This document shows, piece after piece, positions 22,795 to 32,140 of a stretch of 64,000 nucleotides of DNA. Source of the stretch: Toxorhynchites rutilus septentrionalis (taxonomy: Eukaryota; Arthropoda; Insecta; Diptera; Culicidae); contig NC_073746.1 in assembly GCF_029784135.1 (NCBI RefSeq), positions 243,047,807-243,111,806 on the forward strand, read 5' to 3'. Position 1 is the first letter of the stretch; each line of letters starts with the position of its first letter. Both the position numbers and the translations under genes were made by a program. The notes beneath the pieces are model-generated. The model searched no databases, was not told where the DNA came from, and saw only the letters and a list, made by a program, of their open reading frames with translations.

Positions 22795-23485
22795 TCGATC
22801 ATGTGATCATGCTCGTTGACAGCGATCGATCCGTTGGACCCAATTTTCCACCACTCAGCCACACGTTTCGACCGGAATGTTGCGAATTTTACGTTGATTG
22901 TTGTCTATGAGCTCTTCTAAAGTTGCTTGATGGCACCGACCAGTGACTTGACATAGCCCCATAAAAAGAAATCCAAAGGCGTCAAATTGCATGAACGAGG
23001 CAACCAATCGACAGGTCCATTTCTCGAAATAATACGTCCACCGAACATATTTTTCAATAAATCCATTGTATCGTGCGCTGTGGTGCAAAAAGCACCGTCT
23101 TGTTGAAACCACATATCATTGATGTTAAGATCTTCCAATTCTGGTCAAAAATAGTCATCCAACATGTTGCGCTCTCCATTGACGGTAACATTCGGTCGTT
23201 CTCATCGACGAAGATATACGGCCCAGTCACTCCTCCAGCTTGAAAACCAAACCAAACAATATTTTTTTGCGGATGCAATGGTGTTTCTTGAAGCACATGT
23301 GGGTTTGCATCGGACCAATAACGCACATTTTGCTCGTTGACAAATCCATTCAGCTAGAAATTAACCTTATCGCTGAAGTTGATTTTGTGATGAAAGACAT
23401 CATTTTCTTCAAGATTCGCCAGAACCCAACCGGAGAAGTTTCGGCGCTTCATATATCTCTTACAATTGTCTACAGGTTTCGGCTG
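22795..23485 (-). pseudogene. mariner/Tc1-type transposase relic common in arthropods
   Basis: Three overlapping minus-strand frames reconstitute in order: NEQNVRYWSDANPHVLQETPLHPQK (cut here), then VWFGFQAGGVTGPYIF, then MWFQQDGAFCTTAHDTMDLL (second catalytic Asp), then SRNGPVDWLPRSCNLTPLDFFLWGYVKS (third acidic residue), then a degenerate tail to about 22800. At least three frameshifts and one stop; no termini found. It lies immediately upstream of the rn zinc-finger exon acceptor, about 100 bp away. Confidence 0.75.
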
Positions 23486-23582
23486 TGACAAATGATTGAA
23501 TTGCATTTCAATTCACAAAACATACCACATAATGCGTAAAACGTATTGTTTCTAATCAAAACGACTTTTACTGCCATTTCAG

Positions 23583-24776
23583 ATATTCACATCGAAGGCC
23601 GATCTCCAGCTGCACACACAAATTCACATGCGCGAAGCAAAGCCCTACAAATGTTCTCAATGCAATAAGGCGTTCGCCAACTCGAGCTATCTCTCGCAGC
23701 ACACGCGGATACACCTGGGCATAAAGCCGTACCGGTGCGAGATCTGCCAGCGAAAGTTCACCCAGCTGTCCCACCTGCAGCAGCATATCCGAACCCACAC
23801 GGGCGACAAACCGTACAAATGTAGACATCCTGGCTGCCTGAAGGCGTTCTCGCAGTTGTCAAATTTACAATCACATTCCCGCTGTCACCAAACGGACAAA
23901 CCGTTCAAGTGTAACTCGTGCTACAAGTGCTTCTCCGATGAACCATCCTTGCTGGAGCACATTCCCAAGCACAAGGAATCGAAACACCTGAAAACCCACA
24001 TCTGTCAGTATTGCGGCAAATCGTACACCCAGGAGACTTACCTTTCGAAGCACATGCAAAAACATGCTGAGCGAACCGATAAGCGACCTCCGATCGGAGC
24101 ACGTAGCAGTAGTAATACGTTGAATCTCAATACGAACACGACCATCCCACCTGCTATGACCGGTGGTGAGAATCCGTACTGGCCGAAGGTGAGTCCGGAC
24201 TCGGCAGCGAATATGCCGGACGTTATGCAGCAACCTCCCCAGCAAGTTCAACAGCAGCCGCAGCAGACCCAGCAGAGTCACCACGATTTCAGTCTAAATC
24301 AACAACCCAATGCCAACACCCAAACTCCCAATGGGCCACACAACCCGGGCCCCGAACTGCACCATCATCGTGACGAGAACGACGATTTGGTGGTGAGTGG
24401 TCGTCAAAATCCTGCCAACATGAACGGCACCAGCATTCCGATCCCACCTTCCTCTACACCGATGTCCGGAAGCTACGACACCAGCAGCATAGCGAAGGCG
24501 ACGCCCAATTCGGCCTTCACGCCGATCAACTCGATGCCACCGCACCTGAACACCCTCCAGCATCATCATCAGCTCTCCCAGCGGCCCTATCTGTACGATG
24601 CCATCAGCTTTCAGAACCAGAAATCGATCAACCAGAGCCCGTCGAATGCGTTCCCGAACCAGCTGATCTCGCTGCATCAGATACGGAACTATGCCCACCA
24701 GCCGGGTGGTGGATTAATGGCCGGAGAGCATCTGCTGGGGGTAACCGTAGGCGCGGGGGGAAAAGATAAGGGTTAA
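23583..24776 (+). CDS. rn: rotund-like C2H2 zinc-finger exon and C-terminus
   Basis: The exon starts after ...CCATTTCAG at 23582 in phase 0 and runs 397 codons to TAA. It opens with IFTSKADLQLHTQIHM, the His half of a finger without the Cys pair. Five full C2H2 fingers follow; counting the Met at 23628 as 1, they span residues 9-29, 37-57, 65-87 (C-x4-C), 95-115 and 126-146. The set (KPYKCSQC, KFTQLSHLQQH, AFSQLSNLQSH, CFSDEPSLLEHIPKH, YTQETYLSKHM) is diagnostic of the rotund/squeeze/LIN-29 family, nuclear DNA-binding regulators of appendage, eye and neuronal development in insects. A Gln/His/Asn-rich tail ends in a conserved-looking segment (FPNQLISLHQIRNYAHQP). squeeze is the alternative; linkage to Syt4 favours rotund. 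Confidence 0.88.
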   Translation: MFTSKADLQLHTQIHMREAKPYKCSQCNKAFANSSYLSQHTRIHLGIKPYRCEICQRKFTQLSHLQQHIRTHTGDKPYKCRHPGCLKAFSQLSNLQSHSRCHQTDKPFKCNSCYKCFSDEPSLLEHIPKHKESKHLKTHICQYCGKSYTQETYLSKHMQKHAERTDKRPPIGARSSSNTLNLNTNTTIPPAMTGGENPYWPKVSPDSAANMPDVMQQPPQQVQQQPQQTQQSHHDFSLNQQPNANTQTPNGPHNPGPELHHHRDENDDLVVSGRQNPANMNGTSIPIPPSSTPMSGSYDTSSIAKATPNSAFTPINSMPPHLNTLQHHHQLSQRPYLYDAISFQNQKSINQSPSNAFPNQLISLHQIRNYAHQPGGGLMAGEHLLGVTVGAGGKDKG

Positions 24777-26405
24777 GAAGCGGGTTTCGAGAGGGTAGAT
24801 TGGGAGGCACGGTGGTTGAAAGGGATGTGAGGCGGGACCGAAGAGATATTGGTGGTGTTGGTCGCAAGAAACTCTCCAAAGGGAGGAGAAAACTGATGCG
24901 TGAAAAAAACAATCCATGGCTCGTCAGATTTATTATTTTGAACTAATCTACCAGGCATGGTCCAACATTTTCGTAAACGAAAAATTACCTTTCCTCTCAG
25001 TCGCTTCATTTCTAGAAGGTACATTTCCATAAACGTCTTCCTCTTTCTTGTTATTGAGTCTCAATGAACGCATTTTCTGCGAAACATGACACGTTCATCA
25101 GTTATTTTCGCTCTCAACGCTCTTAACGAATTCATTCTTGGTTGAAGCAAACTGTCGTTTTAATTGGCGTGGCGTATGCATTCGCATATGTAGAGGAGAT
25201 GTGTCTAAAACGCACCTACCAGGCAATTTGACCCGCCTGATTTTCTCGTAAACCAGTAAGAATAGAAATGCAATGGATACAGGCAATCGTGCTAGTTAAT
25301 GATAGAATCCCGCCATGCAAGTTTTACATTTGTACCATGCTTTAGAAAAATAAGAAAAATAATGTTCTTTTGAAGCGATTTTCGATGTCATTTTCTACAT
25401 CATTTCTATAAGGTTTTTGTTGCTTGAAACCGATTCAGAGGCGATAACTGTGGGTCATATTTATTGAGTCGAGTTCCCAGTGAATATTTCAGATGAAGGA
25501 AATGGTAAGAAAGGATGCATTTTCTTCTCAATTTGATATTTTCCGCATCAGCTTACCATCGGGCAGTATGGCATACCCTCGATCGGGGCAATATGCTCAC
25601 TTTCGGCCGGATAACATTCTCACGAGAGAAATAGTTTGGATGTGAGGGATGCCAGATGATGTTTTCAAATATCTTTGCATGGCCCGAATAAATGTCATCA
25701 AATGTAATCATAATGAACAAAAATGAGCAAACCATCACGATATTTCTAAATCATGTTCGATAAATCACACAAACAATTGTTTTCACATACTTTGAAATTA
25801 AATGTCTTCCAAACGAGAACGTGTCTTCACATCTGGCATCTATATTGTGTGCTCAGAGAATGCAGGAAAACAAAAGCGCGAACTGAAGAACTAATACACT
25901 GGGAGAACACGCTCACCGGAGAAACGGTTTCTTCTCTTCGCTGGTGGACATGAAGAGAATAGATTGATAGAATCTCTCATTCATACAAGCTGTTTCTCTG
26001 AGCTTTATAGTCTCTGAGAGAAACAACTCATGGGCATATTATACATCTGCTGGGCCATTTAACACCGTTTGATTGGAAATTTAGAATTTGGGCGCCTTAT
26101 AAAATAAAATTCATAGCACTTTTGTTATTTTGTTATTCTAAAATACAGAACGATTACAGATGAATGAGGGTTAACTAATCTACGTGCTGACGTAGTTGTT
26201 ATCTTAAATTTTAAAAGCACGGTCAAGATAAATCCATTCTCGCTTAGGGGGTGCGTATTACATACTTCTCCTATACATCTATCTCTTCCTTCAATTTGAC
26301 TATTTCTCCACACCGACATGCACTTCGTTGCCCATGTATATAATGTAATTTTAACGTCCATATAGAGTGAAACGAAAACTTGATTTCTGATGCAAAAATG
26401 GTTGG
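24777..26405 (+). other. probable rn 3' UTR and intergenic sequence
   Basis: The sequence just after the rn stop is G-rich and non-repetitive to about 24900. Candidate AATAAA poly(A) signals occur at 25687 and 26103. No other gene seen. The 3' end of the transcript cannot be fixed from sequence alone. Confidence 0.4.
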
Positions 26406-26413
26406 GTTATATC

Positions 26414-28013
26414 CAGCGTTGCCAATGTTCCAGTTTAAACTGGATTATTCCAGTTTTTTTTCTCGATCCAGTCATCCAGTTGAACCCTAAAATCATCCAG
26501 TTTTTTGGAATATCGTCCAGTTTTATCCAGTATTTTTTATATGTGTAGTTACCCATTTGATGTAAAATAAATTTACGATGATAGATATTATCTCTACCCC
26601 TACCTTCCTATTTTTGACATTTATCGTACGATCAATTTCGTTCAATTCGTCGGTGTTTTGTTGAAAATGCCAAAACAAAGAGATTTTCCGAATGCTGGAA
26701 ACTCAAAAAACTACTTCAAAAACAGGGTATTACTCAATTTTTGTCTTATTAAACAGCCTACCCAAAAATCAACGTGCAACTCTGTGTTTCAATTTATAAA
26801 AATATCAGATTTTGAGGTCCTCCAAACCATTCTGAAGTTGAGACTATTTGATCTGCCATTTCATCCACGACTGGTACAATGCTCATAGCAAGAAAACTTA
26901 CCCAAAATAGTTCATAGAGCCCGCGTGCCATACGTTGCATAAAATGCATATGAACCATAGTGTATATTTCGTAAAAAACATACTATGCATATTTTTTCAA
27001 AAATGCTTTCTCGAGCAAGAGGAAATATCTAAGGAAATCTCATCTTGATCTTGATACCGAAAATTGGTTTGGACACGCCTAATATAAGATGTAAATAAGC
27101 AATGAATAATACCAACAAAAATTGAGAGAAATAGCTTCTCAATTCCGAAATTTGATCATTTTTGGTATTTTGGTATTGGCAATACTTGAGCAGTGTTGTT
27201 TTGGCATTGTAGTATTGAAACAATAATGTGGAAAGTTGTTTATGGTATTTTCTCATGATTATATCTCATGCTAATCCGTACCGAGACTCCGAGACTGTTC
27301 AAGTTTTGCCCAAAAAAACCATCTCTCATATATTGTTTCACAGTAATTACAGTTACAGTTTTATGAGCTACATATAAATACTACGTGAAGCTTGAAAGAA
27401 AATTCTATTTCTCAAGCATTGGAATAGGTAAAAAAATAATTTTAGATAAATCACAGCCGATCATCTCAAGGGGGTAGTACACTATGGAAACTTGAATAAA
27501 ATAAAATAAAATATTTCTGGCTTAAAATGTTCTCTTAGATGTCTACTTTACTGTAGTTAAGTTACAAGCCAATTAGTGGACCTAAGTCTTTGCGTAAGGA
27601 GCGCGGATCCAAAATTTAATGCCTGTTTTTCTCGAAACTATGTTTTGCAAACAAGATTTTAATGAAATAGATTTTCCAAGATTCTCCACTAAATTTCCTG
27701 TCATCGTACGTAGGATTTTTTGATATTTTGAAAAATATAATTTTGGTAAATGTTTTTGTCTAAAACATGTCAAAAAATGTTACCATTTCGTCAAAAATCA
27801 ATATTTTGAAAAATTCCTACGTACGATAACAGAAAATATATTCAAGATTGCGTAAAAAAATCATTGGTTAAAATGGGTCCACTAGAAAAACTTGTAGAAC
27901 TCCCACTATTTTACAAGGTTTTGGCCGCATAGTGTACTACCCCCTTAAAATAAAAAGGTTTTACAGGATCCAGTTTTCTTCCAGTTTTTTGAAAAGTATT
28001 ATTGGCAACCCTG
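26414..28013. mobile_element. non-autonomous hAT element with 8-bp target duplication
   Basis: Termini CAGCGTTGCCAAT (left) and ATTGGCAACCCTG (right) are inverted. The perfect 8-bp duplication GTTATATC lies at 26406-26413 and 28014-28021. These are the marks of an hAT transposon. No transposase domain is seen; a short frame near 26668 (MPKQRDFPNAG...) might be a remnant N-terminus. Subterminal CCAGTTTT repeats are dense at both ends. A 479-bp MITE (27468-27946) is nested inside. A partial relative lies inverted at 2254-2970. Confidence 0.88.
27468..27946. mobile_element. MITE with GGGGGTAGTACACTATG ends, nested
   Basis: Termini AAGGGGGTAGTACACTATG (left) and its complement (right) are perfectly inverted over 19 bp. 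The inside is largely palindromic around 27790 (TCGTACGTAGGATTTTT against the complement of AAAAATTCCTACGTACG). The related element at 2254-2970 lacks it, which gives an empty site. The target duplication is unclear. Confidence 0.85.
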
Positions 28014-28021
28014 GTTATATC

Positions 28022-28439
28022 TATGATATAGCCGCAAAGTTGACGTAGGTAATCATTTGTTTATATTGACTGAATGAGTGTTGTGTTCGTATCCGCTTTT
28101 GTAATCCGTTATAGGAAAACACATTCCGGAGTACAATGCATGCGAAGAAGTAGCCTCGGCTTGCATGAACCAATAACCTCAACTTCATTTTTTTATGCTA
28201 TAGAGGCTTCAAACTTGCAAGTTCATTCGCCTTCAGTATCTGTAGTGACAACTTTCCTAGGCTCCTCGGTTTTGTAGTTCGTGGCAAGGAAATACATTCT
28301 GGTCTACACAAATGTAAGCGAGTACGAAGGGACCCGCAGCTTGTAATTATTTGCAATGCTGATTTCCCCAGACTTCTTAGTTTTGAAGTCCGTGTTAGGG
28401 AAATACATTTTCTCCAATAATAATGCTGTATGCTATATA
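28022..28439. repeat. short diverged repeat units related to 39700 and 47000-47180
   Basis: Blocks such as TTTGCAATGCTGATTTCCCC, GAGGCTTCAAACTTGCAAG and GTTAGGGAAATACATT recur here, near 39735 (GGAGGCTTCAAACTCAG) and in the two units at about 47010-47165 (TTTGCAATGCCGATTTCCCC). An old dispersed repeat with internal tandem units; boundaries unclear. Confidence 0.45.
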
Positions 28440-29487
28440 GTCACAACTTTTTCCCATCTTTCTGGCAATTCACGGATCCTTCTGCGGAAAAAATCGGCCG
28501 GTGTGTCGGCTAACCACGAATCAATCCAATTTTCGACTTCATCAAATTTGGAGTTCTGGTCAACCAACCATGTTGCATCGATCGAAAGAGGTAGTAATCG
28601 GACGGATCAATGTCTTGAGAATACGGTGGGTGAGATAGGACCTCCCATTTCAACGTTTCCAAGTATATTTTGACCGGTTTCGCAACATGCGACCGAGCAT
28701 TATCGTGCTGCAAATAACTTTATCGTGTTGCTCGTATTGTGGCCGTTTTCCTTTAAAGCACAGCTCAAACGCATCAATTGTCATCGGTAGATGTCCCCCG
28801 TAATGGTTTCATTCGGTTTTAGCAGCTCAAAGTACACCACACCCAGCTGGTCCCACCAAATAGACAGCATAACCTTCTGGCCGTAAATATTCCGCACGGC
28901 CGTCGATGTTGATGCATGACCGGGGTATCCATACGTTGCCCGACATTTAGGATTGTCGTAATGGACCCACTATTCATCGCCTGTAATGATTCGATGCAAA
29001 AAAATCCCTTTCTTTTATGCCGTTGGAACAGTTGTTCGCACGTGAAAAAACGGCGTTCGACGTCTCGTGGCTTCAATTCATACGGCACCCAATGTCCTAT
29101 CCTTCGGATCATTCCCATTGCTTTTAAACGATCCGATATGGTTTGCTGAGCTACTCCAAGTGTATCTGCAAGTTCTTGTTGTGTTTGTGACGGATCTTGA
29201 TCGTGTAAAGCCTCCAATTCTTCATCTCCAAACTTTTTGGCGGTCCGGAACGTTCTTCGTCTCCCAAGTCAAAATGAGCACTTTTAAACCGTGCAAACCA
29301 CGTCTGACTTGTTCACCCAGTTGGAGCACTGAACACTCCCACAAAACACTCTCGTTGGTACGGAATTCGACATTTTCGAAGTGGCAAAAAAATATGTTGT
29401 TTACGCTTCAACTTTTTGACATAGACTGATTCACTGGAATAATAATCAAGTTACGCCATCTGTTGTAAAACCGAAGAAACTTATCGG
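28440..29487 (-). pseudogene. Mos1-like mariner, nearly full length but frameshifted
   Basis: The 5' terminal repeat ends at 29487 beside TA 29488-29489 (ACCGAAGAAACTTATCGG). The minus strand encodes an MSNSVPTRVF start near 29377, with the N-terminal DNA-binding half partly deleted, then EELEALHDQDPSQTQQELADTLG, VAQQTISDRLKAMGM, IGHWVPYELKPRDVERR, then frame shifts, LFGGTSWVW, the HDNARSHVAKPV block and PPYSQDIDPSDYYLF. The third-Asp motif is altered (DIDPSD). The 3' terminal repeat is missing. It is the same family as 19603-20285 but an independent copy. Confidence 0.82.
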
Positions 29488-29540
29488 TACTCCTAATATT
29501 TGGTTTTAAACGCGTTGATTATCTGTCCAACTCTCCCCAG

Positions 29541-30541
29541 CTAATGTTCAGCTACCGTCTCAAATGTTCTGCCGATAATGTCTACGTCTTCAGCGAAGCA
29601 AATTAATTGACTGAATCTATTGAAGATTGTACCACGCAAGTTAAACGCTGATCGTTTCACAACAATGTTGCAATGTTGAACAGTAGGCAACCTTGTCGAA
29701 GTAACCCATCCGATAATCGCACACAGCACTTTAATCTATCCATCTCAGCCTTAATCAGTCTTATCAAATTCCCGGGGAAGCCGTTTTCTTCCATGATTCT
29801 CCATAGCTCCATAGCTCTTTTCATAGCTCACCTTTATGACAATTTCGGACGAGTAGTAGTAGCATCGTTTTTTTGGTTTTGATCGAAATCTCAAACAGTG
29901 ACTCCTTCTGGTCAGTACCGGCGATCGCCGATTACGTTGGATACAGCTTCACTGACGGTCACTTTAAATTAAACAATGAACAGGTCCGCCACACTTTTCC
30001 CACTTCCCAACTAGCTTCACGACTTTCACCAACGAAGAGACCACATTCGCAATGTCATGAATCTGTTGTTGAACGTCGCCTTATTTTTGATCCTGGGTAA
30101 ACTGGGTCATATAAAACGCTACCATTTCGTCAGTAGTCTGTCCAACGCTTAAAGTCCCTGCGCAACGCCGGATAACATTAACACCAGTGTAGTTTCTGTT
30201 ACTGGGCGAGGTGTGATGATCGGACATGACAGACTGCGGCTGATTCTTGTTACCATCATCATGAGCAAGGGATGAAGATGAAGACTCGTTGACAGATGGT
30301 TCACTCAAGTTTTCAATTGCCACGGCCGGTGTAGATGCAATCGTTTGAGGAGTGGTCCTAGTTATGTCCGAGAAATGCCGACCATCTATCAGAACATGGT
30401 CGATCTGAGTTTCTATTTGTTTTGGTGACCTCCAGGTAAATTGGTGGAAGAGTTTGCGTTGGAAGAAGGTACTACGTACTGTCATATTCTTAGAGGTGGC
30501 GAAATGCAGCGCTACGATTTCAAACTTGTGGTTCTTCAATA
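29541..30541 (-). pseudogene. LINE fragment: endonuclease and RT pieces
   Basis: On the minus strand, 30541-30390 encodes part of an APE-type endonuclease of a non-LTR element (LLKNHKFEIVAL, then after a deletion FATSKNMTVRSTFF, FTWRSPKQIETQIDHVL, DGRHFSDI). 29729-29541 encodes an RT active-site region (GTIFNRFSQLICFAEDVDIIGR; FADD changed to FAED). Between them the 156-codon frame 30551-30081 runs on into a Ser/Asn-rich stretch (VNESSSSSLAHDDGN) not known from this domain. The endonuclease start lies on the far side of the DD37E relic (31527-31620). Confidence 0.7.
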
Positions 30542-31526
30542 ACGCTTGCATTTAAAAAAAGAAATTTTCGGATGGCGATAAAATGGGACGAATTCCCATA
30601 AAAGATATTTTTATTAACCATGTTCCAAAAATATTCTGACTCCCTGTCAGACGATCCTCCGACAATTGAGCGGAACTTTTGTCATTGCTGTCGAAAACAT
30701 ACGAAACATACTTGTTCACATGTTCCAGTTCTTTCTTAACTTCATTGGTTAGTTTTTCCTCCGTTTTTACCACGAAATTGTTGGAGCAGACCCTCCGCTT
30801 CAGGTTTGTCCATAAATTCTCAATGGGACGCAGCTGGGGGTCATTCCGAAGGTTGGCGGACTTCGGAATAACATCTATCATCAAGTGGTTAATTTACTTC
30901 AGCGACCTCTTCGCGTATTGGGCGGAGGACAGGTCCGGCATCTTCCGGAAAACATTCCCGGATGAAAAAGGCAACTTCCGGCCGGCACTTTGTACTGTAT
31001 ATCTCCGCGGTCACCGCAAGTCCCGAGCGGAGGAAGAGCGGCTTTGACATCCCCTTCTTACTGATGATTAGCCACGGGAGCAACTTCTATGGGAACTTGG
31101 TGTGGGAGATGTACATCACGTCGTTTTTTTTTCACTGTCTGGCTCGTTGCTTCGACCTCCCGGCCCAAACCCCGGAACGGAGTAGCCACATTTCATTCCG
31201 CCTTCTGCTTTAGCTACAGCTGCACTTTACGATCTTCCGTTCAATGCTCTCATTCTTCTCTAGTAGTGTAAGGATATTATAGATACCGGAATCGACGTAT
31301 CTGGAGGACTCAAAGTATTTGTTCTCACAGTTCGCACAAACCATGGAACGCAGTTGATTTGAGGTTTTCGCCATAACTTCTGCAATTCAACTGATAGCGC
31401 TGTCAAATTTTATTTGAAAACTCATGGCTTACTAAGATTGACAATACACAAGTGATCTCATTAGCAAGTATTGAAGTGAAAGCATGATAAATTGATAAAT
31501 TTGTCCATTTTTTTCAATGCAAGCGT
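30542..31526 (-). pseudogene. DD37E-type transposon relic, family 2, copy 2
   Basis: Bounded by TA (30540-30541, 31527-31528) and inverted ends ACGCTTGCATT... shared with 20319-21541. The minus strand retains EIYSTKCRPEVAFFIRE, VIPKSANLRNDPQLRPIENLW (catalytic Glu) and a degraded tail. The second catalytic Asp region and most of the N-terminus are deleted or frameshifted. Removing the element rejoins a LINE endonuclease frame, proving that it inserted there. Confidence 0.82.
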
Positions 31527-31640
31527 TAGTTCGGAAAGCACACGAATACTACCGATGAAATTGAGAGATCGACAATTCCATGTCCCGAGCTTCCAATCGT
31601 TTACCTGTTTTCATCGCCTGGATCTATTTCAATTCAAATC
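31527..31640 (-). pseudogene. LINE endonuclease N-terminus, cut off by the DD37E insertion
   Basis: The minus strand encodes VNDWKLGTWNCRSLNFIGSI and RVLSEL, the start of an APE-type endonuclease. In sequence order it continues at 30541 (LLKNHKFEIVAL) once the DD37E relic is removed. It belongs to the same LINE as 29541-30541. Confidence 0.75.
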
Positions 31641-31835
31641 TTTTTGTGTATCGTATCGTTGGTTGCTCGTTGTTCTTATGGCGCAGCTTGCAAGGCCTTC
31701 GAGCAACCCCGCTGTCTCGCAGGAGGATCATCGTGGTGACATTGCCAGGCTTATTGCTTATCCCACCACACCCTAGACAGTTCCCCTGAACCACTGCAAG
31801 CCAGAAAAACGATCTTTGATAATAGAACTATTAAC

Positions 31836-31904
31836 TCAAACGGGAATCGAACTCAACGCCCCTGCCTTGGTAAGCGCCACGCCAACCACTTAGCCATGGG
31901 GATC
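31836..31904 (-). repeat. tRNA-like pol III promoter block
   Basis: The minus strand carries a box A (GGCTAAGTGGTTGGCG) and a box B (GTTCGATTCCCG) at tRNA spacing, but the acceptor ends do not pair. It is therefore a SINE head or a pol III-like 5' end of a neighbouring LINE, not a tRNA gene. It lies about 200 bp upstream, in the same orientation, of the LINE endonuclease start at 31620. Confidence 0.6.
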
Positions 31905-31962
31905 ACGCTAGCAACATCGAAAACATCAACAGGACAATTTCAACTTGCTCACCTGGTAAGGT

Positions 31963-32129
31963 TGCACTGTGAATCACGCGTATTATAGAGCTTACCACTC
32001 AGAATGCATTCAAGGCGTGTTATCTGGCATAGAAATCTCAACTAAGTACTAATAAAAATGACGCAAGTAATACTACGTTGAGACGGCGAAGTTCCTCTAA
32101 GAACGTTAGTGCCATTGAAGAAGAAGAAG
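31963..32129 (+). mobile_element. 5'-truncated SINE with 11-bp target duplication
   Basis: Matches the body and (GAA)n tail of the SINE at 1926-2196, starting at TTGCACTGTG. The perfect duplication ACCTGGTAAGG flanks it at 31952-31962 and 32130-32140. This shows LINE-style target-primed insertion with 5' truncation. Confidence 0.92.
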
Positions 32130-32140
32130 ACCTGGTAAGG

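Larger units (their letters stand above)
15679..23582 (+). other. rn intron, filled with transposon remains
   Basis: Begins GTGATT at 15679 and ends ...CTGCCATTTCAG at 23582. It contains a Mos1-like mariner fragment (19603-20285), a DD37E relic (20319-21541) and a third transposase relic (22795-23485). 15680-19600 shows no recognisable gene; 17640-17910 is less A/T-rich and has overlapping short frames, but nothing in them is recognisable. 21544-22794 is featureless A/T-rich sequence. Confidence 0.6.

Noticed and set aside
23871..24698. Long minus-strand open frames opposite the zinc-finger exon
   Set aside because: They are shadows of a real coding exon; no domain, and their positions follow its codon structure.
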